A DNA stretch of 64,000 nucleotides from Ensifer adhaerens (GCF_002940685.1 NZ_PNFP01000016.1:62001-126000); one strand, 5' to 3'; shown: positions 35,907 to 44,448, counted from the stretch's first letter. The notes: generated from the sequence alone by a model not told the origin. A program made the numbers and translations.

Positions 35907-36821
35907 ATGACCGATAAATCCTCCGCCGACAATTTCCCTGCCGGCTACGACGTTCCCAAGGTCTGGACCTGGGACAAGAGCAATGGCGGCACCTTTGCCA
36001 GCATCAACCGTCCGATCGCCGGGTCGACCAAGGACAAGGAGCTTCCGGTCGGCAAGCATCCGCTGCAGCTCTACTCGCTGGCAACGCCCAACGGCGTCAA
36101 GGTCACGATCATGCTGGAAGAGTTGCTGGCCGCCGGACACAAGGGAGCCGAGTACGATGCCTGGCCGATCCGGATCGGTGACGGCGATCAGTTCGGCTCC
36201 GGCTTCGTCGACATCAACCCGAACTCCAAGATCCCGGCGCTGATGGACCATGCGCCAAAGGGCGGCGGCGCGCCGGCGCGCGTGTTCGAATCGGCCTCCA
36301 TCCTCACCTATCTCGCCGAGAAGTTTGGCGCCTTCCTGCCGAGCGAGCTTCGCGCCCGCACCGAAACCTTGAACTGGCTGTTCTGGCAGATGGGCTCCGC
36401 ACCGTTCCTCGGCGGCGGCTTCGGCCATTTCTACGCCTATGCGCCGATGAAGATCAAATACGCCATCGACCGTTACGCCATGGAAGTGAAGCGCCAGCTC
36501 GACGTGCTCGATCGCCACCTCGCCGAGAACCGGTTCCTCGCGGGTGACCAGTACACGATCGCCGACATGGCGACCTGGCCCTGGTACGGCAACCTGGCGC
36601 TGGGCCAGGTCTACGGCGACGCCGGCACCTTCCTCGAGGTGCAGAGCTACGAGCACGTCCAGCGCTGGACGGCCGAAATCGCCGCCCGCCCGGCCGTCAA
36701 GCGCGGCCGCATGGTCAACCGGCTGAGCGGCGATCCATCCGAGCAATTGCATGAGCGGCACGACGCCTCCGACTTCGAGACGAAGACGCAGGACAAGATC
36801 GTTGAGAAGCAGACCGCGTAA
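35907..36821 (+). CDS. yghU: Glutathione-dependent disulfide-bond oxidoreductase, YghU-like GST
   Basis: A 304-residue Nu-class glutathione transferase like E. coli YghU (288 residues). The thioredoxin-like domain begins after an N-terminal extension (PVGKHPLQLYSLATPNGVKVTIMLEELL) and continues with FVDINPNSKIPAL and ESASILTYLAEKFG. The helical domain includes WLFWQMGSAPFLGGGFGHFY and RFLAGDQYTIADMATWPWYG. YghU binds two glutathiones and reduces disulfides and organic peroxides. AAGGA lies about 9 nt before the ATG. A small gene of unknown function starts 11 bp after the stop. Confidence 0.9.
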   Translation: MTDKSSADNFPAGYDVPKVWTWDKSNGGTFASINRPIAGSTKDKELPVGKHPLQLYSLATPNGVKVTIMLEELLAAGHKGAEYDAWPIRIGDGDQFGSGFVDINPNSKIPALMDHAPKGGGAPARVFESASILTYLAEKFGAFLPSELRARTETLNWLFWQMGSAPFLGGGFGHFYAYAPMKIKYAIDRYAMEVKRQLDVLDRHLAENRFLAGDQYTIADMATWPWYGNLALGQVYGDAGTFLEVQSYEHVQRWTAEIAARPAVKRGRMVNRLSGDPSEQLHERHDASDFETKTQDKIVEKQTA

Positions 36822-36831
36822 GGAGAATAGA

Positions 36832-37209
36832 ATGGCAAAGCTGGCTGATATGACGAAACACCGGGGGTTTCCCTACGCCATGCCGGGCACGGGCATCCAA
36901 TTCGTCATCCGTCGGGCCAATCCCAAGGGGGCGACGCCGATCAAGGCGTTGCCCCGCCATGCCCGGCCCGGCTCTGGGGCGCACCGCATCGATGCTGCCT
37001 TCCTCCACGCCCTCTGGCATCATTTCGGCGCGGAACCATTCGAGCGCGGCAATCTCGATGCCGCCCGGCTAAACCTGCTGTTCGGACGCGAGGTGCTGCC
37101 GGTCGACAAGGATTTCGATCCCGTGTCCTATGAAGCGATGCTCATCATCAACGAGAAGGTTGCCCGCCAAAGCTTCCCGGAATCGTTCGAGGACGTATTC
37201 GAGGTGTGA
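36832..37209 (+). CDS. Conserved-looking hypothetical protein downstream of yghU
   Basis: A 125-residue protein I do not recognise. It has no signal peptide or membrane segment, is rich in charged and aromatic residues (HRIDAAFLHALWHHFGAEPFERGNLDAARLN) and ends acidic (ESFEDVFEV). AGGAG lies 6 nt before the ATG, 11 bp after yghU, so the two are co-transcribed. A strong terminator follows. A role beside the glutathione enzyme is inferred only from position. Confidence 0.7.
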   Translation: MAKLADMTKHRGFPYAMPGTGIQFVIRRANPKGATPIKALPRHARPGSGAHRIDAAFLHALWHHFGAEPFERGNLDAARLNLLFGREVLPVDKDFDPVSYEAMLIINEKVARQSFPESFEDVFEV

Positions 37210-37246
37210 TGTCGGCGGCAGCCTGACCGCTGCACCTATTTGAGGT

Positions 37247-37280
37247 GGCGCACCGCATGTCGGTGCGCCTTCTCTCTTTT
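37247..37280. terminator. Intrinsic terminator after the yghU operon
   Basis: GGCGCACC (37247-37254) pairs with GGTGCGCC (37262-37269) around a 7-nt loop, followed by TTCTCTCTTTT. The facing GST gene ends at 37285, so it may serve both strands. Confidence 0.8.
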
Positions 37281-37284
37281 CAGG

Positions 37285-38022
37285 TCACGCGCCGAGTGCG
37301 CCGGTCATCGCAAGCACGTCCTTCAGCGGGACGAGGCCCTTCATCGCGCCGCTTCCTGCGACAGGCTCGCCATCCTCGATCGCGAGCGCGAAGCGAAACG
37401 CCGGGTCGGCTTCGATGCGTCGGCGCAAGGCGTTGATGCGCGGATAATTGCGCTCGTAGTCCTTCGGATCGATGGCCTCGTGGAAATCGACCCAGCGGGC
37501 CACGCCGGCAAAGACCGCATCGGCAAGCGTCGGACGATCGCCGAGCAGGTAGTCGCTGTCGCCCATCATCGCTTCCAGTTGCTGGTGGCGCTTGGCGACG
37601 AATTCGCGGCCGAAGGCGCGCAGCGTTTCGCGATACGTCTCACTGGCGTCCTCCGCCTCCAGCGCCACCCACATCGAAAAGAACGCGCCGGTGAAGCCGG
37701 TGTTGAGGAAGGCGATGAACTGATGCATGCGGTCCGCCTCGAAGGTGCCGGGCGCGAAGCTGATGCGACGCTCGTGATCGCGCGCCTCCAGCCACAATGC
37801 GATCGCCATGGTTTCGGTCAGCACCTCGCCCTTGTCGCTTACCAGAACGGGCGTCTCCACCCGGCCGTTGAACCGCTCGTAGGCGTCGGTGCGCATATCC
37901 CCGAGCATGTCGACGCGGGTCAGGCGATAGGGCTGGCCGAGCCACTCGAAGGCCGTGACCAGGCCGGCGGAGCTTCCCAGCGGAAAGCCTGACGTGAAGA
38001 TCGGTTCAGAGACGGTGTGCAT
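37285..38022 (-). CDS. Glutathione S-transferase family protein
   Basis: A 245-residue GST. The N-terminal thioredoxin fold carries FPLGSSAGLVTAFEWLGQPYRLTRVDM and VETPVLVSDKGEVLTETMAIALWLEAR, with the cis-proline and the SE/TE glutathione contact. The helical domain has LLGDRPTLADAVFAGVARWVDF. GGAG lies about 10 nt before the ATG. Substrate unknown. A 22-bp near-perfect palindrome lies 78 bp upstream, pointing to control by a repressor not encoded next to it. Confidence 0.88.
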   Translation of the reverse strand: MHTVSEPIFTSGFPLGSSAGLVTAFEWLGQPYRLTRVDMLGDMRTDAYERFNGRVETPVLVSDKGEVLTETMAIALWLEARDHERRISFAPGTFEADRMHQFIAFLNTGFTGAFFSMWVALEAEDASETYRETLRAFGREFVAKRHQQLEAMMGDSDYLLGDRPTLADAVFAGVARWVDFHEAIDPKDYERNYPRINALRRRIEADPAFRFALAIEDGEPVAGSGAMKGLVPLKDVLAMTGALGA

Positions 38023-38099
38023 GGTGTCGTTTCTCCATTGTTGATGTCATGGATATATCGACGTGGACGGTGCCTCAGTAGTTGGCCAGAATTGGACTT

Positions 38100-38121
38100 A
38101 TCGTCTTCATATGTAGACGAT
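38100..38121. promoter_or_regulatory. 22-bp near-perfect palindrome upstream of the GST gene
   Basis: Outer arms ATCGTCT (38100-38106) and AGACGAT (38115-38121) flank an inner CATATG, with one mismatched pair in the whole dyad. The size and symmetry suit a homodimeric repressor such as MarR or TetR. Confidence 0.5.
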
Positions 38122-38219
38122 CGCGTTGAAGGATCTCGGCGAACGATGCCTGATCTTCGCCGAACGCCGTTGCGGGCGTTCGGCAATGTACGGGAACAGG
38201 GCCCTATAAGACCTCGCCG

Positions 38220-38984
38220 TCAGGCGGGGCGGGCCGGCGACGGGTAAAGGCCGCCCTCGTCGGCATCGACGGTGATCGACAGGGTCACATGCCGCGGACG
38301 CGTCAATGCGAACAGCACCGCTTCGGCGATGTCCCGGTTGGTCGCGGCCTCACCCTTCTCGCGGCTGGCGGCCGCCTCCCATGCGTCTTCAAGCGGCGAG
38401 ACGTCCTCGAGGTATGGGGGGTGCACGACGATCGAACGGATGGGCGTTCCGGCGAGCTTCTGGCGCAGTCCGTCGGCCAGGGCCGCCTGCGCCCGCTTGG
38501 CCGCGTAGAATGGCACCGACACGCTCTGGAGCGCCGCGTTGGGCAGGCCGCTGATCGAACCGATCGTGGCGATATCCGGCCGGGGCGAGCGGCCGAGCAG
38601 GGGCAACAGTCCCTGGGTGAACAGGAAGGTTCCGGTAACGGCCGCGTTGACGACACCAAGCACCGCGTCTTCAGGATGATCCTCGTCACTGTCCTCAAGC
38701 CACATGGCGCCGTTGTTCACCAGGATATCGACGTGTCCGTTCCCGGCCTTGATGGTGGCGATCGCTGCGGCGACGCTTTTGGCATCCGCAAGGTCGAGCG
38801 CAACGGTTTGCACCGGTCGCTCAAACTTGCGGGCAATTGTCGCCGCCACGTCCTTGAGCGCGCCCAGGCTGCGCCCGCACAGAACGAGATCGCACCCCGC
38901 TTCGGCCAGGGCATAGGCGAGCGCCGCGCCGAGGCCGCGGCCGGCCCCGGTCACCACAGCGACAGTTCCATTCAGTTGTTTCAT
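38220..38984 (-). CDS. Short-chain dehydrogenase/reductase
   Basis: A 254-residue classical SDR. The cofactor motif is VTGAGRGLGAALA near the N terminus, followed by DILVNNGAMW, the catalytic serine in TIGSISGLPNA and the YAAK tyrosine/lysine pair. GGGATAGAG precedes the ATG at 38984; an open frame extends upstream without a matching N terminus. Substrate unknown. The first 240 bp beyond the start, up to the VOC gene, hold no clear signal. Confidence 0.87.
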   Translation of the reverse strand: MKQLNGTVAVVTGAGRGLGAALAYALAEAGCDLVLCGRSLGALKDVAATIARKFERPVQTVALDLADAKSVAAAIATIKAGNGHVDILVNNGAMWLEDSDEDHPEDAVLGVVNAAVTGTFLFTQGLLPLLGRSPRPDIATIGSISGLPNAALQSVSVPFYAAKRAQAALADGLRQKLAGTPIRSIVVHPPYLEDVSPLEDAWEAAASREKGEAATNRDIAEAVLFALTRPRHVTLSITVDADEGGLYPSPARPA

Positions 38985-39238
38985 CTCTATCCCCTTAGGC
39001 GCGCGGAAGAATCCCGCGCCATGCATCGAGGCCGCACAGTTAGGTATCACCGGTTGAATTTCCAACGGGAAAGCACCGGATGCGACGACCCGGCGCACAT
39101 GCCTTCGACGCCCATTCCGTCGGGGAAAGGCATGCGAGGGACAATTCCAGGGTGGAGAAAAAGGGTCACCGACCTATCTCGCAGGGCAGGTGGCGAAAGA
39201 AAACGGCCCATCCGGCTTGAAAATGAAAGGAATGCATA

Positions 39239-39712
39239 ATGGCCAAGAACACGATCTGCCTCTGGTACGACAAGGACGCCGAGACCGCCGCTCGCTTCTA
39301 CGCCGAGGTCTTTCCCGACAGCCGGGTCAGCGCCGTGCACCGGGCACCGGGTGACTATCCGTCCGGCAAGGAAGGCGATGTTCTGACCGTCGAATTCACC
39401 GTCGCCGGCATTCCCTGTCTCGGCCTCAACGGCGGCCCGATGTTCAAGCACAGCGAGGCCTTCTCGTTCCAGATCGCAACCGAAGACCAGGAAGAGACCG
39501 ACCGCTACTGGAACGCCATTGTCGGCAATGGCGGAAAGGAGAGCGCCTGCGGCTGGTGCAAGGACAGATGGGGCATCTCCTGGCAGATCACGCCAAAGGT
39601 CCTGACCGATGCGCTGGCGGCAGGCGGCGCCGAGGCAAAGCGGGCCTTCGAGGCGATGATGGACATGGGCAAAATCGACGTGGCGGCAATCGAGCGGGCG
39701 CGGCGCGGCTGA
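39239..39712 (+). CDS. VOC-superfamily protein, PhnB/3-demethylubiquinone methyltransferase-like fold
   Basis: A 157-residue protein starting KNTICLWYDKDAETAARFYAEVFPDSRVSAV with LTVEFTVAGIPCLGLNGGP, the PhnB-like glyoxalase fold (Pfam 3-dmu-9_3-mt). The C-terminal CGWCKDRWGISWQITPKVL is also typical. These proteins are often misnamed methyltransferases; their real activity is unknown. AAGGA lies 10 nt before the ATG. The next 229 bp (39713-39941) show no gene. Confidence 0.85.
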   Translation: MAKNTICLWYDKDAETAARFYAEVFPDSRVSAVHRAPGDYPSGKEGDVLTVEFTVAGIPCLGLNGGPMFKHSEAFSFQIATEDQEETDRYWNAIVGNGGKESACGWCKDRWGISWQITPKVLTDALAAGGAEAKRAFEAMMDMGKIDVAAIERARRG

Positions 39713-39941
39713 GGCCGCCAGTGGAACTTTCCGGCCCGCGCCGGCTTACCCAAGGGTGCGCGAACCGTGTCAACCGGACGCGACAGGGATGGCGAACATG
39801 GCGGTTTTTCCGGTTTCCCGCCGTGGCCAACGCAACGGCAGTCGAGCGCTCCACCTGTCCGGTTCGCCTCACGCTGCCGGCGATGCGTCGCCGACAGCCG
39901 AAACGGGTTCGCGTTGTTGAACCTTCCGGTATCCCGGCTGA

Positions 39942-40640
39942 TCAGGCGCTCAGGGCATCGCGCAGCGCCTCGCCCACGCCGGTCGCCGACTGCGGATTCT
40001 GGCCGGTGATCAACCGTCCATCGACAACCACCTTCGATGTCCAGTCCGCCGCCGGATGATGAATTGCGCCACGCTCCACGAGCGTGCTCGCCAGCAGGAA
40101 CGGCACCGTCGTGTCGAGGCCGACGGCGCGCTCCTCCGAATCGGTGAAGGCGCTGACGTTGCGGCCGGCGACCAGATAGCGGCCGTCGGAAAGCTTGACG
40201 TTCACGAGGGCGGCCGGACCGTGGCAGACCGCTGCGACGGCACCGCCGGCCTCGAAGATCGCGCGGGTTGCCCGCTCGACGGCGCTGCTTTGCGGCAGGT
40301 CCCACATGGCACCATGGCCGCCGGCGAAGAAGATCGCCGCATAGCGGGAAGGATCGACATCGTCGAGCCTGGTCGTCGTGCGGATCGCGGCGCGGAAGGC
40401 CTCGTTGTTCCAGTAGTGTCGATTGGTCTTGTCCTCCAGGTCGAGGCCGTCGACCGGCGGCTCGCCACCCTTGATCGAGGCGAACTCGACGGCGATGCCG
40501 GCGGCCTCGAGCACCGCCAGCGGATGGGTGACCTCGCCGAGATAAAAGCCGGTCGGCTGGCCGCCATCGCCCTTGGTACCATGGCTGGTAAGGACAAAGA
40601 GCACGGGTTTCTTCGGGTTGGCGTTTGTGTTCGGCATCAT
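39942..40640 (-). CDS. DJ-1/PfpI-family protein (Hsp31/glyoxalase III-like)
   Basis: A 232-residue class I glutamine amidotransferase-like protein. The nucleophile elbow is AAVCHGPAAL (C139, followed by H140), with an acidic residue at E36 in GFYLGEVTHP, giving the glutamate-cysteine-histidine arrangement of Hsp31-type glyoxalases and deglycases. It probably detoxifies methylglyoxal or acts on misfolded protein. A second ATG one codon in (40637) is better spaced from AGGAG. It is divergent from a LysR gene. Confidence 0.85.
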   Translation of the reverse strand: MMPNTNANPKKPVLFVLTSHGTKGDGGQPTGFYLGEVTHPLAVLEAAGIAVEFASIKGGEPPVDGLDLEDKTNRHYWNNEAFRAAIRTTTRLDDVDPSRYAAIFFAGGHGAMWDLPQSSAVERATRAIFEAGGAVAAVCHGPAALVNVKLSDGRYLVAGRNVSAFTDSEERAVGLDTTVPFLLASTLVERGAIHHPAADWTSKVVVDGRLITGQNPQSATGVGEALRDALSA

Positions 40641-40690
40641 TTTCTCCTGGTTGAAGCGGGCCTGAGATTGCGGCCGTCGATTGATGCTGC

Positions 40691-40719
40691 TTATCTATTG
40701 CTTCGCTTTACGGCGATAA
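40691..40719. promoter_or_regulatory. TTATC-N19-GATAA dyad in a divergent LysR/DJ-1 region
   Basis: Short complementary arms at 40691-40695 and 40715-40719 lie between the divergent starts. This is a possible LysR site, weakly supported. Confidence 0.25.
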
Positions 40720-40759
40720 ATGTGTTTCCGAGGAAATGATCTGGACTTCAGAGGCAAGA

Positions 40760-41647
40760 ATGCGACGCTTCGATCACCTCGCCGACGTCGAGGCCTTCAT
40801 CACCGTCATGGACAAGGGCTCGCTGACCGCCGGCGCCGTTGCGCTGGCCACCACGCCTTCGGTGCTGAGCCGGGCGATCACCAGGCTCGAAACGAAGCTC
40901 GGCACGCAGCTGGTGCGGCGGACAACGCGGCGCATCAGTCTCACCGAAGCGGGACGCGCCTATCTGGAGCAGGTCCGCGTGGCCTTCGACACGATCGACC
41001 AGGCGGAGCGGGCGATCCAGGGTGAAGGCGTCGTTGCCGGCCGGGTACGGCTCAGTGCGTCGACGACCTATGGCCACTACCAACTGCCGGAAAAGCTGAC
41101 GCGCTTTGCGCTGAAACATCCGTCGGTTACCGTCGAACTGTCGATCGCCAACCGGAATGTCGACCTCGTCGCCGAGGGCTATGACCTGGCCATCCGCCTC
41201 GGCCAGCTCCCCGACAGCGGCATGATCGGCAGGAAACTCGGGGATGCGCCGCTGAAGCTGGTCGCCTCCCCCAGTTACATCGCACGGCGTGGCATGCCGC
41301 GTTCGCTGGATGACCTCGCGGCACATACCTGCCTGCCCTTCATCATGCCGAGCACCGGCCGCCCGGCCCCCTGGCTGCTGCGGGCCGACGGGACGGACGT
41401 CGACTGGGTCCCCCATGGCCCTATCCACGTGGAGGACGATGTGCTCGGCACCGTGTCGCTGGCTGAAGCGGGTCTCGGCATCTGCCAGACCTATGACTTC
41501 GTCGTGCGGGATCGGCTTTCTCGCGGCAGCCTGGTCGAACTGCTGCCGGAGTTCAGCGGACGATCGCGCCCCTTCTCGCTCATCTATCCGCCCCATCGCC
41601 ATCTCTCGGCCGCAACGCGGGCGTTGATTGATTGCCTGCTGGAATAG
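40760..41647 (+). CDS. LysR-family transcriptional regulator
   Basis: A 295-residue LysR protein of the subgroup with a short DNA-binding part (RRFDHLADVEAFITVMDKGSLTAGAVALATTPSVLSRAITRLETKLGTQLVRRTTRRI), followed by an effector domain (GRVRLSASTTYGHYQLPEKL to IYPPHRHLSAATRALIDCL). The ATG at 40760 has GAGG 5 nt upstream; the ATG at 40736 is too close to its purine stretch. It is divergent from the DJ-1-type gene and probably regulates it in response to a reactive compound. Confidence 0.87.
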   Translation: MRRFDHLADVEAFITVMDKGSLTAGAVALATTPSVLSRAITRLETKLGTQLVRRTTRRISLTEAGRAYLEQVRVAFDTIDQAERAIQGEGVVAGRVRLSASTTYGHYQLPEKLTRFALKHPSVTVELSIANRNVDLVAEGYDLAIRLGQLPDSGMIGRKLGDAPLKLVASPSYIARRGMPRSLDDLAAHTCLPFIMPSTGRPAPWLLRADGTDVDWVPHGPIHVEDDVLGTVSLAEAGLGICQTYDFVVRDRLSRGSLVELLPEFSGRSRPFSLIYPPHRHLSAATRALIDCLLE

Positions 41648-41705
41648 GCAAGGACGAAAGGCCACTGCGCGGGATGCGGCAAACCTTCTCCCGCGCAGCC
41701 GCCCC

Positions 41706-42347
41706 TTACCCGTGCCAGTGCGAACAGCGGATCACATTGCAGAAATTGCCGCGATGGAAGTGCGGCTCCTTGTCGGCGATGACGTCCGCCTTGACGTTGC
41801 CGAAGGTGGTGTCGGGCTTGTGCTTGATGCCGTCATAGAAGGCCTGAATGATATCCTCCTTGAACTTGGGCGTGCGCGGAAAGGCACCGACCACCGCCTC
41901 GCGCTCGGCGTCGGAATATTGGTTGTAGGTGAGCCCGAGCACGTCCATCTCGACGCCTGCCGTCACCAGCGCCACGACCGGATGCATGTGCTCGGGCACG
42001 CCGGGCGTGGTGTGGAGCGCGATCGCTGTCCAGACCGTGTAGGCATCCGCTTCCGAAATGCCGTGACTGCGCAGGAAATCGCGGGCGGCATGGGCGCCGT
42101 CGACTTCGAAGCGCTCGTTCTGGCTGCTGTGGCTCGGCATCAGGCCGATATCGTGAAACATCGCGCCGGCGTAAAGCAGCTCGCGGTCGAACGTCAGGCC
42201 GCGGTGAACGCCCGCAAGCGCCCCGAATTGGTAGACGCGGCTCGAATGGTTGAAGAGCAATTCGGTCTCCGTATCGCGGATGTACTGCGTGATGGCCCTT
42301 GCCAGCTTGCTATCGGGTATGGCGGCGTCTTTGGCGATGAGCGGCAT
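41706..42347 (-). CDS. HD-domain hydrolase, cyanamide hydratase-like
   Basis: A 213-residue HD protein. Metal-binding histidines and the HD pair are visible: LLFNHSSRVYQFGA, AGAMFHDIGLMPSH, ERFEVDGAHAARDFL and WTAIALHTTPG. The layout NHS...RVY, MFHDIG, FE..G resembles the cyanamide-hydratase/DDI-type HD group rather than nucleotide phosphodiesterases, but this is pattern memory only. AAGGAG lies 7 nt before the ATG. It is divergent from a GlxA-type regulator, across an inverted repeat. Confidence 0.8.
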   Translation of the reverse strand: MPLIAKDAAIPDSKLARAITQYIRDTETELLFNHSSRVYQFGALAGVHRGLTFDRELLYAGAMFHDIGLMPSHSSQNERFEVDGAHAARDFLRSHGISEADAYTVWTAIALHTTPGVPEHMHPVVALVTAGVEMDVLGLTYNQYSDAEREAVVGAFPRTPKFKEDIIQAFYDGIKHKPDTTFGNVKADVIADKEPHFHRGNFCNVIRCSHWHG

Positions 42348-42364
42348 GCGTTTTCTCCTTGCGG

Positions 42365-42389
42365 TTTCTACTCGCCAGCAGGGTAGAAA
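42365..42389. promoter_or_regulatory. Inverted repeat TTTCTAC-N11-GTAGAAA
   Basis: Perfect 7-bp arms (42365-42371, 42383-42389) lie 18 bp beyond the HD-gene start in the divergent region shared with the GlxA-type regulator. Arm spacing of about 1.7 turns suits a dimeric AraC-type or repressor site. Confidence 0.45.
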
Positions 42390-42457
42390 GCGCCTAGACT
42401 GTCCGCAATCGACGTAACACGTCAGATACAGCCAAATTCAGATCGAGGCGGACGCGG

Positions 42458-43444
42458 ATGCAGCAGACGACGAGAACCATCGTGATGGTGGCGCTGCCCG
42501 GTGTGCAGCTCCTCGACGTCTCGGGCCCGCTGGATGTCTTTGCGGAAGCCAATGCGCAGGTCCGCCGGGAGGTCTACAGCCTTCTCGTCGCCGCGCCCGG
42601 TCCGGAGCCGGTGCGCAGTTCGTCCGGCGTGCGGCTGATGCCGGACCGGGTAATCGGCCGCGACTTCGACGATCCGGTCGATACGCTGCTTGTCGCCGGA
42701 TGCCCCAACGCAACGGACGTGCCGGCCGACGGGATCGTCCTTGATTGGCTGCGGCAGCGCGCACCAACGGTCCGGCGCTTTGGCTCGGTCTGTAGCGGAG
42801 CCTTTTTCCTGGCGGCAGCCGGCCTGCTTGACGGGCGGCGCGTGACGACGCACTGGGCCGTGGCCGAAGAGCTCGCGCGGCGCTTCCCCGATGTGACCGT
42901 CGACGAAGATTCGATCCATGTGAGCGACGGGCCGGTGCGCACGGCCGCCGGCGTGACGGCTGGACTGGACCTGGCACTGGCGCTGGTGGAAGAGGACCTC
43001 GGGCACGAGGTCGCCAAACGAGTAGCGAGCCAGCTGGTGATGTTCTTCAAGCGGCCAGGAGGGCAGATGCAGTTCAGTCGCAAGGGCGAGGCGGCACCGG
43101 CCGGCCGCTCCGCCCTCCAGGAATTGCAGCGCTGGATCGCCGCCAATCCCGCACAGGACCACAGCGTTGCCAGCCTCGCGAAGCGTATGGATCTCAGCCC
43201 GCGCCACTTCTCCCGGCTTTTCCGCAGCGAGGTCGGCATCACGCCGGCAAGCTGGGTCGAGGAGGCGCGGGTGCATGCGGCCCGCCGCCTTCTCGAACAG
43301 GGCCATGAGGCGCCCAAGCAGGTTGCGGCTCAGTGCGGCTTTGCCGATGCCGATACGCTGCGTCGTGCCTTCGCGCGCCATGTCGGCGTGACGCCGGCCG
43401 AGTATCGAAAGCGCTTCGCCAGCCCGGCCCTGCCGGCCGTGTAA
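42458..43444 (+). CDS. GlxA-family transcriptional regulator (DJ-1/PfpI domain plus AraC HTH)
   Basis: A 328-residue regulator. The N-terminal DJ-1/PfpI-like domain (about 1-195) has VMVALPGVQLLDVSGPLDVF and the elbow SVCSGAFFLAAAGLLDGR. The C-terminal AraC DNA-binding domain (about 220-322) has SVASLAKRMDLSPRHFSRLFRSEVGITPASWVEEARVHAARRLL and CGFADADTLRRAFARHVGVTPAEYRKRF. The DJ-1 part is thought to sense a small nitrogen compound. It lies divergent from the HD hydrolase and probably activates it. Confidence 0.9.
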   Translation: MQQTTRTIVMVALPGVQLLDVSGPLDVFAEANAQVRREVYSLLVAAPGPEPVRSSSGVRLMPDRVIGRDFDDPVDTLLVAGCPNATDVPADGIVLDWLRQRAPTVRRFGSVCSGAFFLAAAGLLDGRRVTTHWAVAEELARRFPDVTVDEDSIHVSDGPVRTAAGVTAGLDLALALVEEDLGHEVAKRVASQLVMFFKRPGGQMQFSRKGEAAPAGRSALQELQRWIAANPAQDHSVASLAKRMDLSPRHFSRLFRSEVGITPASWVEEARVHAARRLLEQGHEAPKQVAAQCGFADADTLRRAFARHVGVTPAEYRKRFASPALPAV

Positions 43445-43460
43445 CTGGCCTGGCCGTCCC

Positions 43461-43676
43461 CTACTCGGCCGCCTGCATCCCTCCTCGCGGCTTTGCGAGA
43501 TAAGGCAGCACGAAGAGATAGAGGCCCGTCGGCAGCAATACCGCAAGCGGCGGCAGCGGCAGGTAGTAGACCCATTCGGGAAGCGTCGCCAAAGGCATGC
43601 CGACAAAGATTGCGGCAACCGCGAGCGAGAAAAGCAGGGACGTCCAGCGATGGATCGTGCGGATCAGCGAGGTCAT
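43461..43676 (-). CDS. Small membrane protein, last gene of an ArsR-SRPBCC operon
   Basis: A 71-residue protein with two hydrophobic helices (LLFSLAVAAIFVGMPLATL and LPLPPLAVLLPTGLYLFVLPYL) and a basic C terminus. It is not an extension of the longer frame that runs through the SRPBCC gene in another register. AAGG lies 7 nt before the ATG, and it starts 41 bp after the SRPBCC gene. Function unknown; similar short two-helix proteins occur beside SRPBCC genes. Confidence 0.7.
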   Translation of the reverse strand: MTSLIRTIHRWTSLLFSLAVAAIFVGMPLATLPEWVYYLPLPPLAVLLPTGLYLFVLPYLAKPRGGMQAAE

Positions 43677-43717
43677 TCTGGCACCTTGAGTTTGCGTGTT
43701 CCAAGCGGCAGCGCGAT

Positions 43718-44128
43718 TTAGTCGAGTTTCGCGACGACCTCTTCGAGTTGGGTGAAAAAGCGCTGCCAGCCAACGGTTGCGCCCTGGAAATAGGACTTCT
43801 GGTCCGCCTTGAAGCCGCGCTGTTCCATGCGCAGGTTCGTGCCGCCATTGGCGGGAGCGAGCGTCCAGGTGACGACACTGGTGAGGTCCTTGGTGTCCCA
43901 GCGATAGGCGAGCGAGCGGTTCGCCTCGATCGTCTCGACCTCGCAGTCGACCTGGCCCCAGTCGGCCGACAGGGTAAAGCGACGCCCGACTTCGGGAACG
44001 AAGTCGTTGCGCATCAGCCATTCGGCGATCAGATGCGGCTGCGTCAGCGCCCGCCAGATCTTTTCCGGCGGATGGGAAAAATTGCGTTCGACGACGACGG
44101 AGCGGGTGGTTTCGGTTGTTTCGATCAT
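43718..44128 (-). CDS. SRPBCC-family protein (AHSA1/START-like)
   Basis: A 136-residue ligand-binding fold protein. The signature VVVERNFSHPPEKIWRALTQPHLIAEWLM opens it, with DFVPEVGRRFTL and a C-terminal GWQRFFTQLEEVVAKL helix. These proteins bind hydrophobic ligands in a helix-grip cavity. Its start overlaps the ArsR stop by 4 bp (ATGA), so it is co-translated with its regulator. Confidence 0.88.
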   Translation of the reverse strand: MIETTETTRSVVVERNFSHPPEKIWRALTQPHLIAEWLMRNDFVPEVGRRFTLSADWGQVDCEVETIEANRSLAYRWDTKDLTSVVTWTLAPANGGTNLRMEQRGFKADQKSYFQGATVGWQRFFTQLEEVVAKLD

Positions 44129-44448
44129 TGGTCCATTCTCTTGAGAAGATCATCGAGATCGTCGAAGCGGTCCTGCCAGAAGCCTGACATCTCCGTCGTC
44201 CAGTCAACCAGCGTCGCAAGCGCTTCGCGCCGGGCGCCGTAATAGGTGTAGCGGCCCTCATGCCGGTCGTGCACGAGGCCTGCAGCCTTCAGGATCTTGA
44301 GATGTTTGGACACGACCGGCTGCGAAACCCCGGCATCGGCAAGCAACCCGACCACGGTCGTGTCCCCCTGCCGGCAAAGGCGTTCAAAAAGCCCCCGCCG
44401 GGTGGGATCGGCGAGTGCCCGGAAAACCGCGTCCTGTAACTCAGACAT
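44125..44448 (-). CDS. ArsR-family helix-turn-helix repressor
   Basis: A 107-residue winged-helix repressor (ALADPTRRGLFERLCRQGDTTVVGLLADAGVSQPVVSKHLKILKAAGLVHDRHEGRYTYY). No CxC metal motif is present, so it belongs to the ArsR branch that responds to something other than arsenite or zinc. A pair of 16-bp dyads starts 5 bp before its start codon, so it should autoregulate the three-gene operon. Confidence 0.9.
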   Translation of the reverse strand: MSELQDAVFRALADPTRRGLFERLCRQGDTTVVGLLADAGVSQPVVSKHLKILKAAGLVHDRHEGRYTYYGARREALATLVDWTTEMSGFWQDRFDDLDDLLKRMDQ

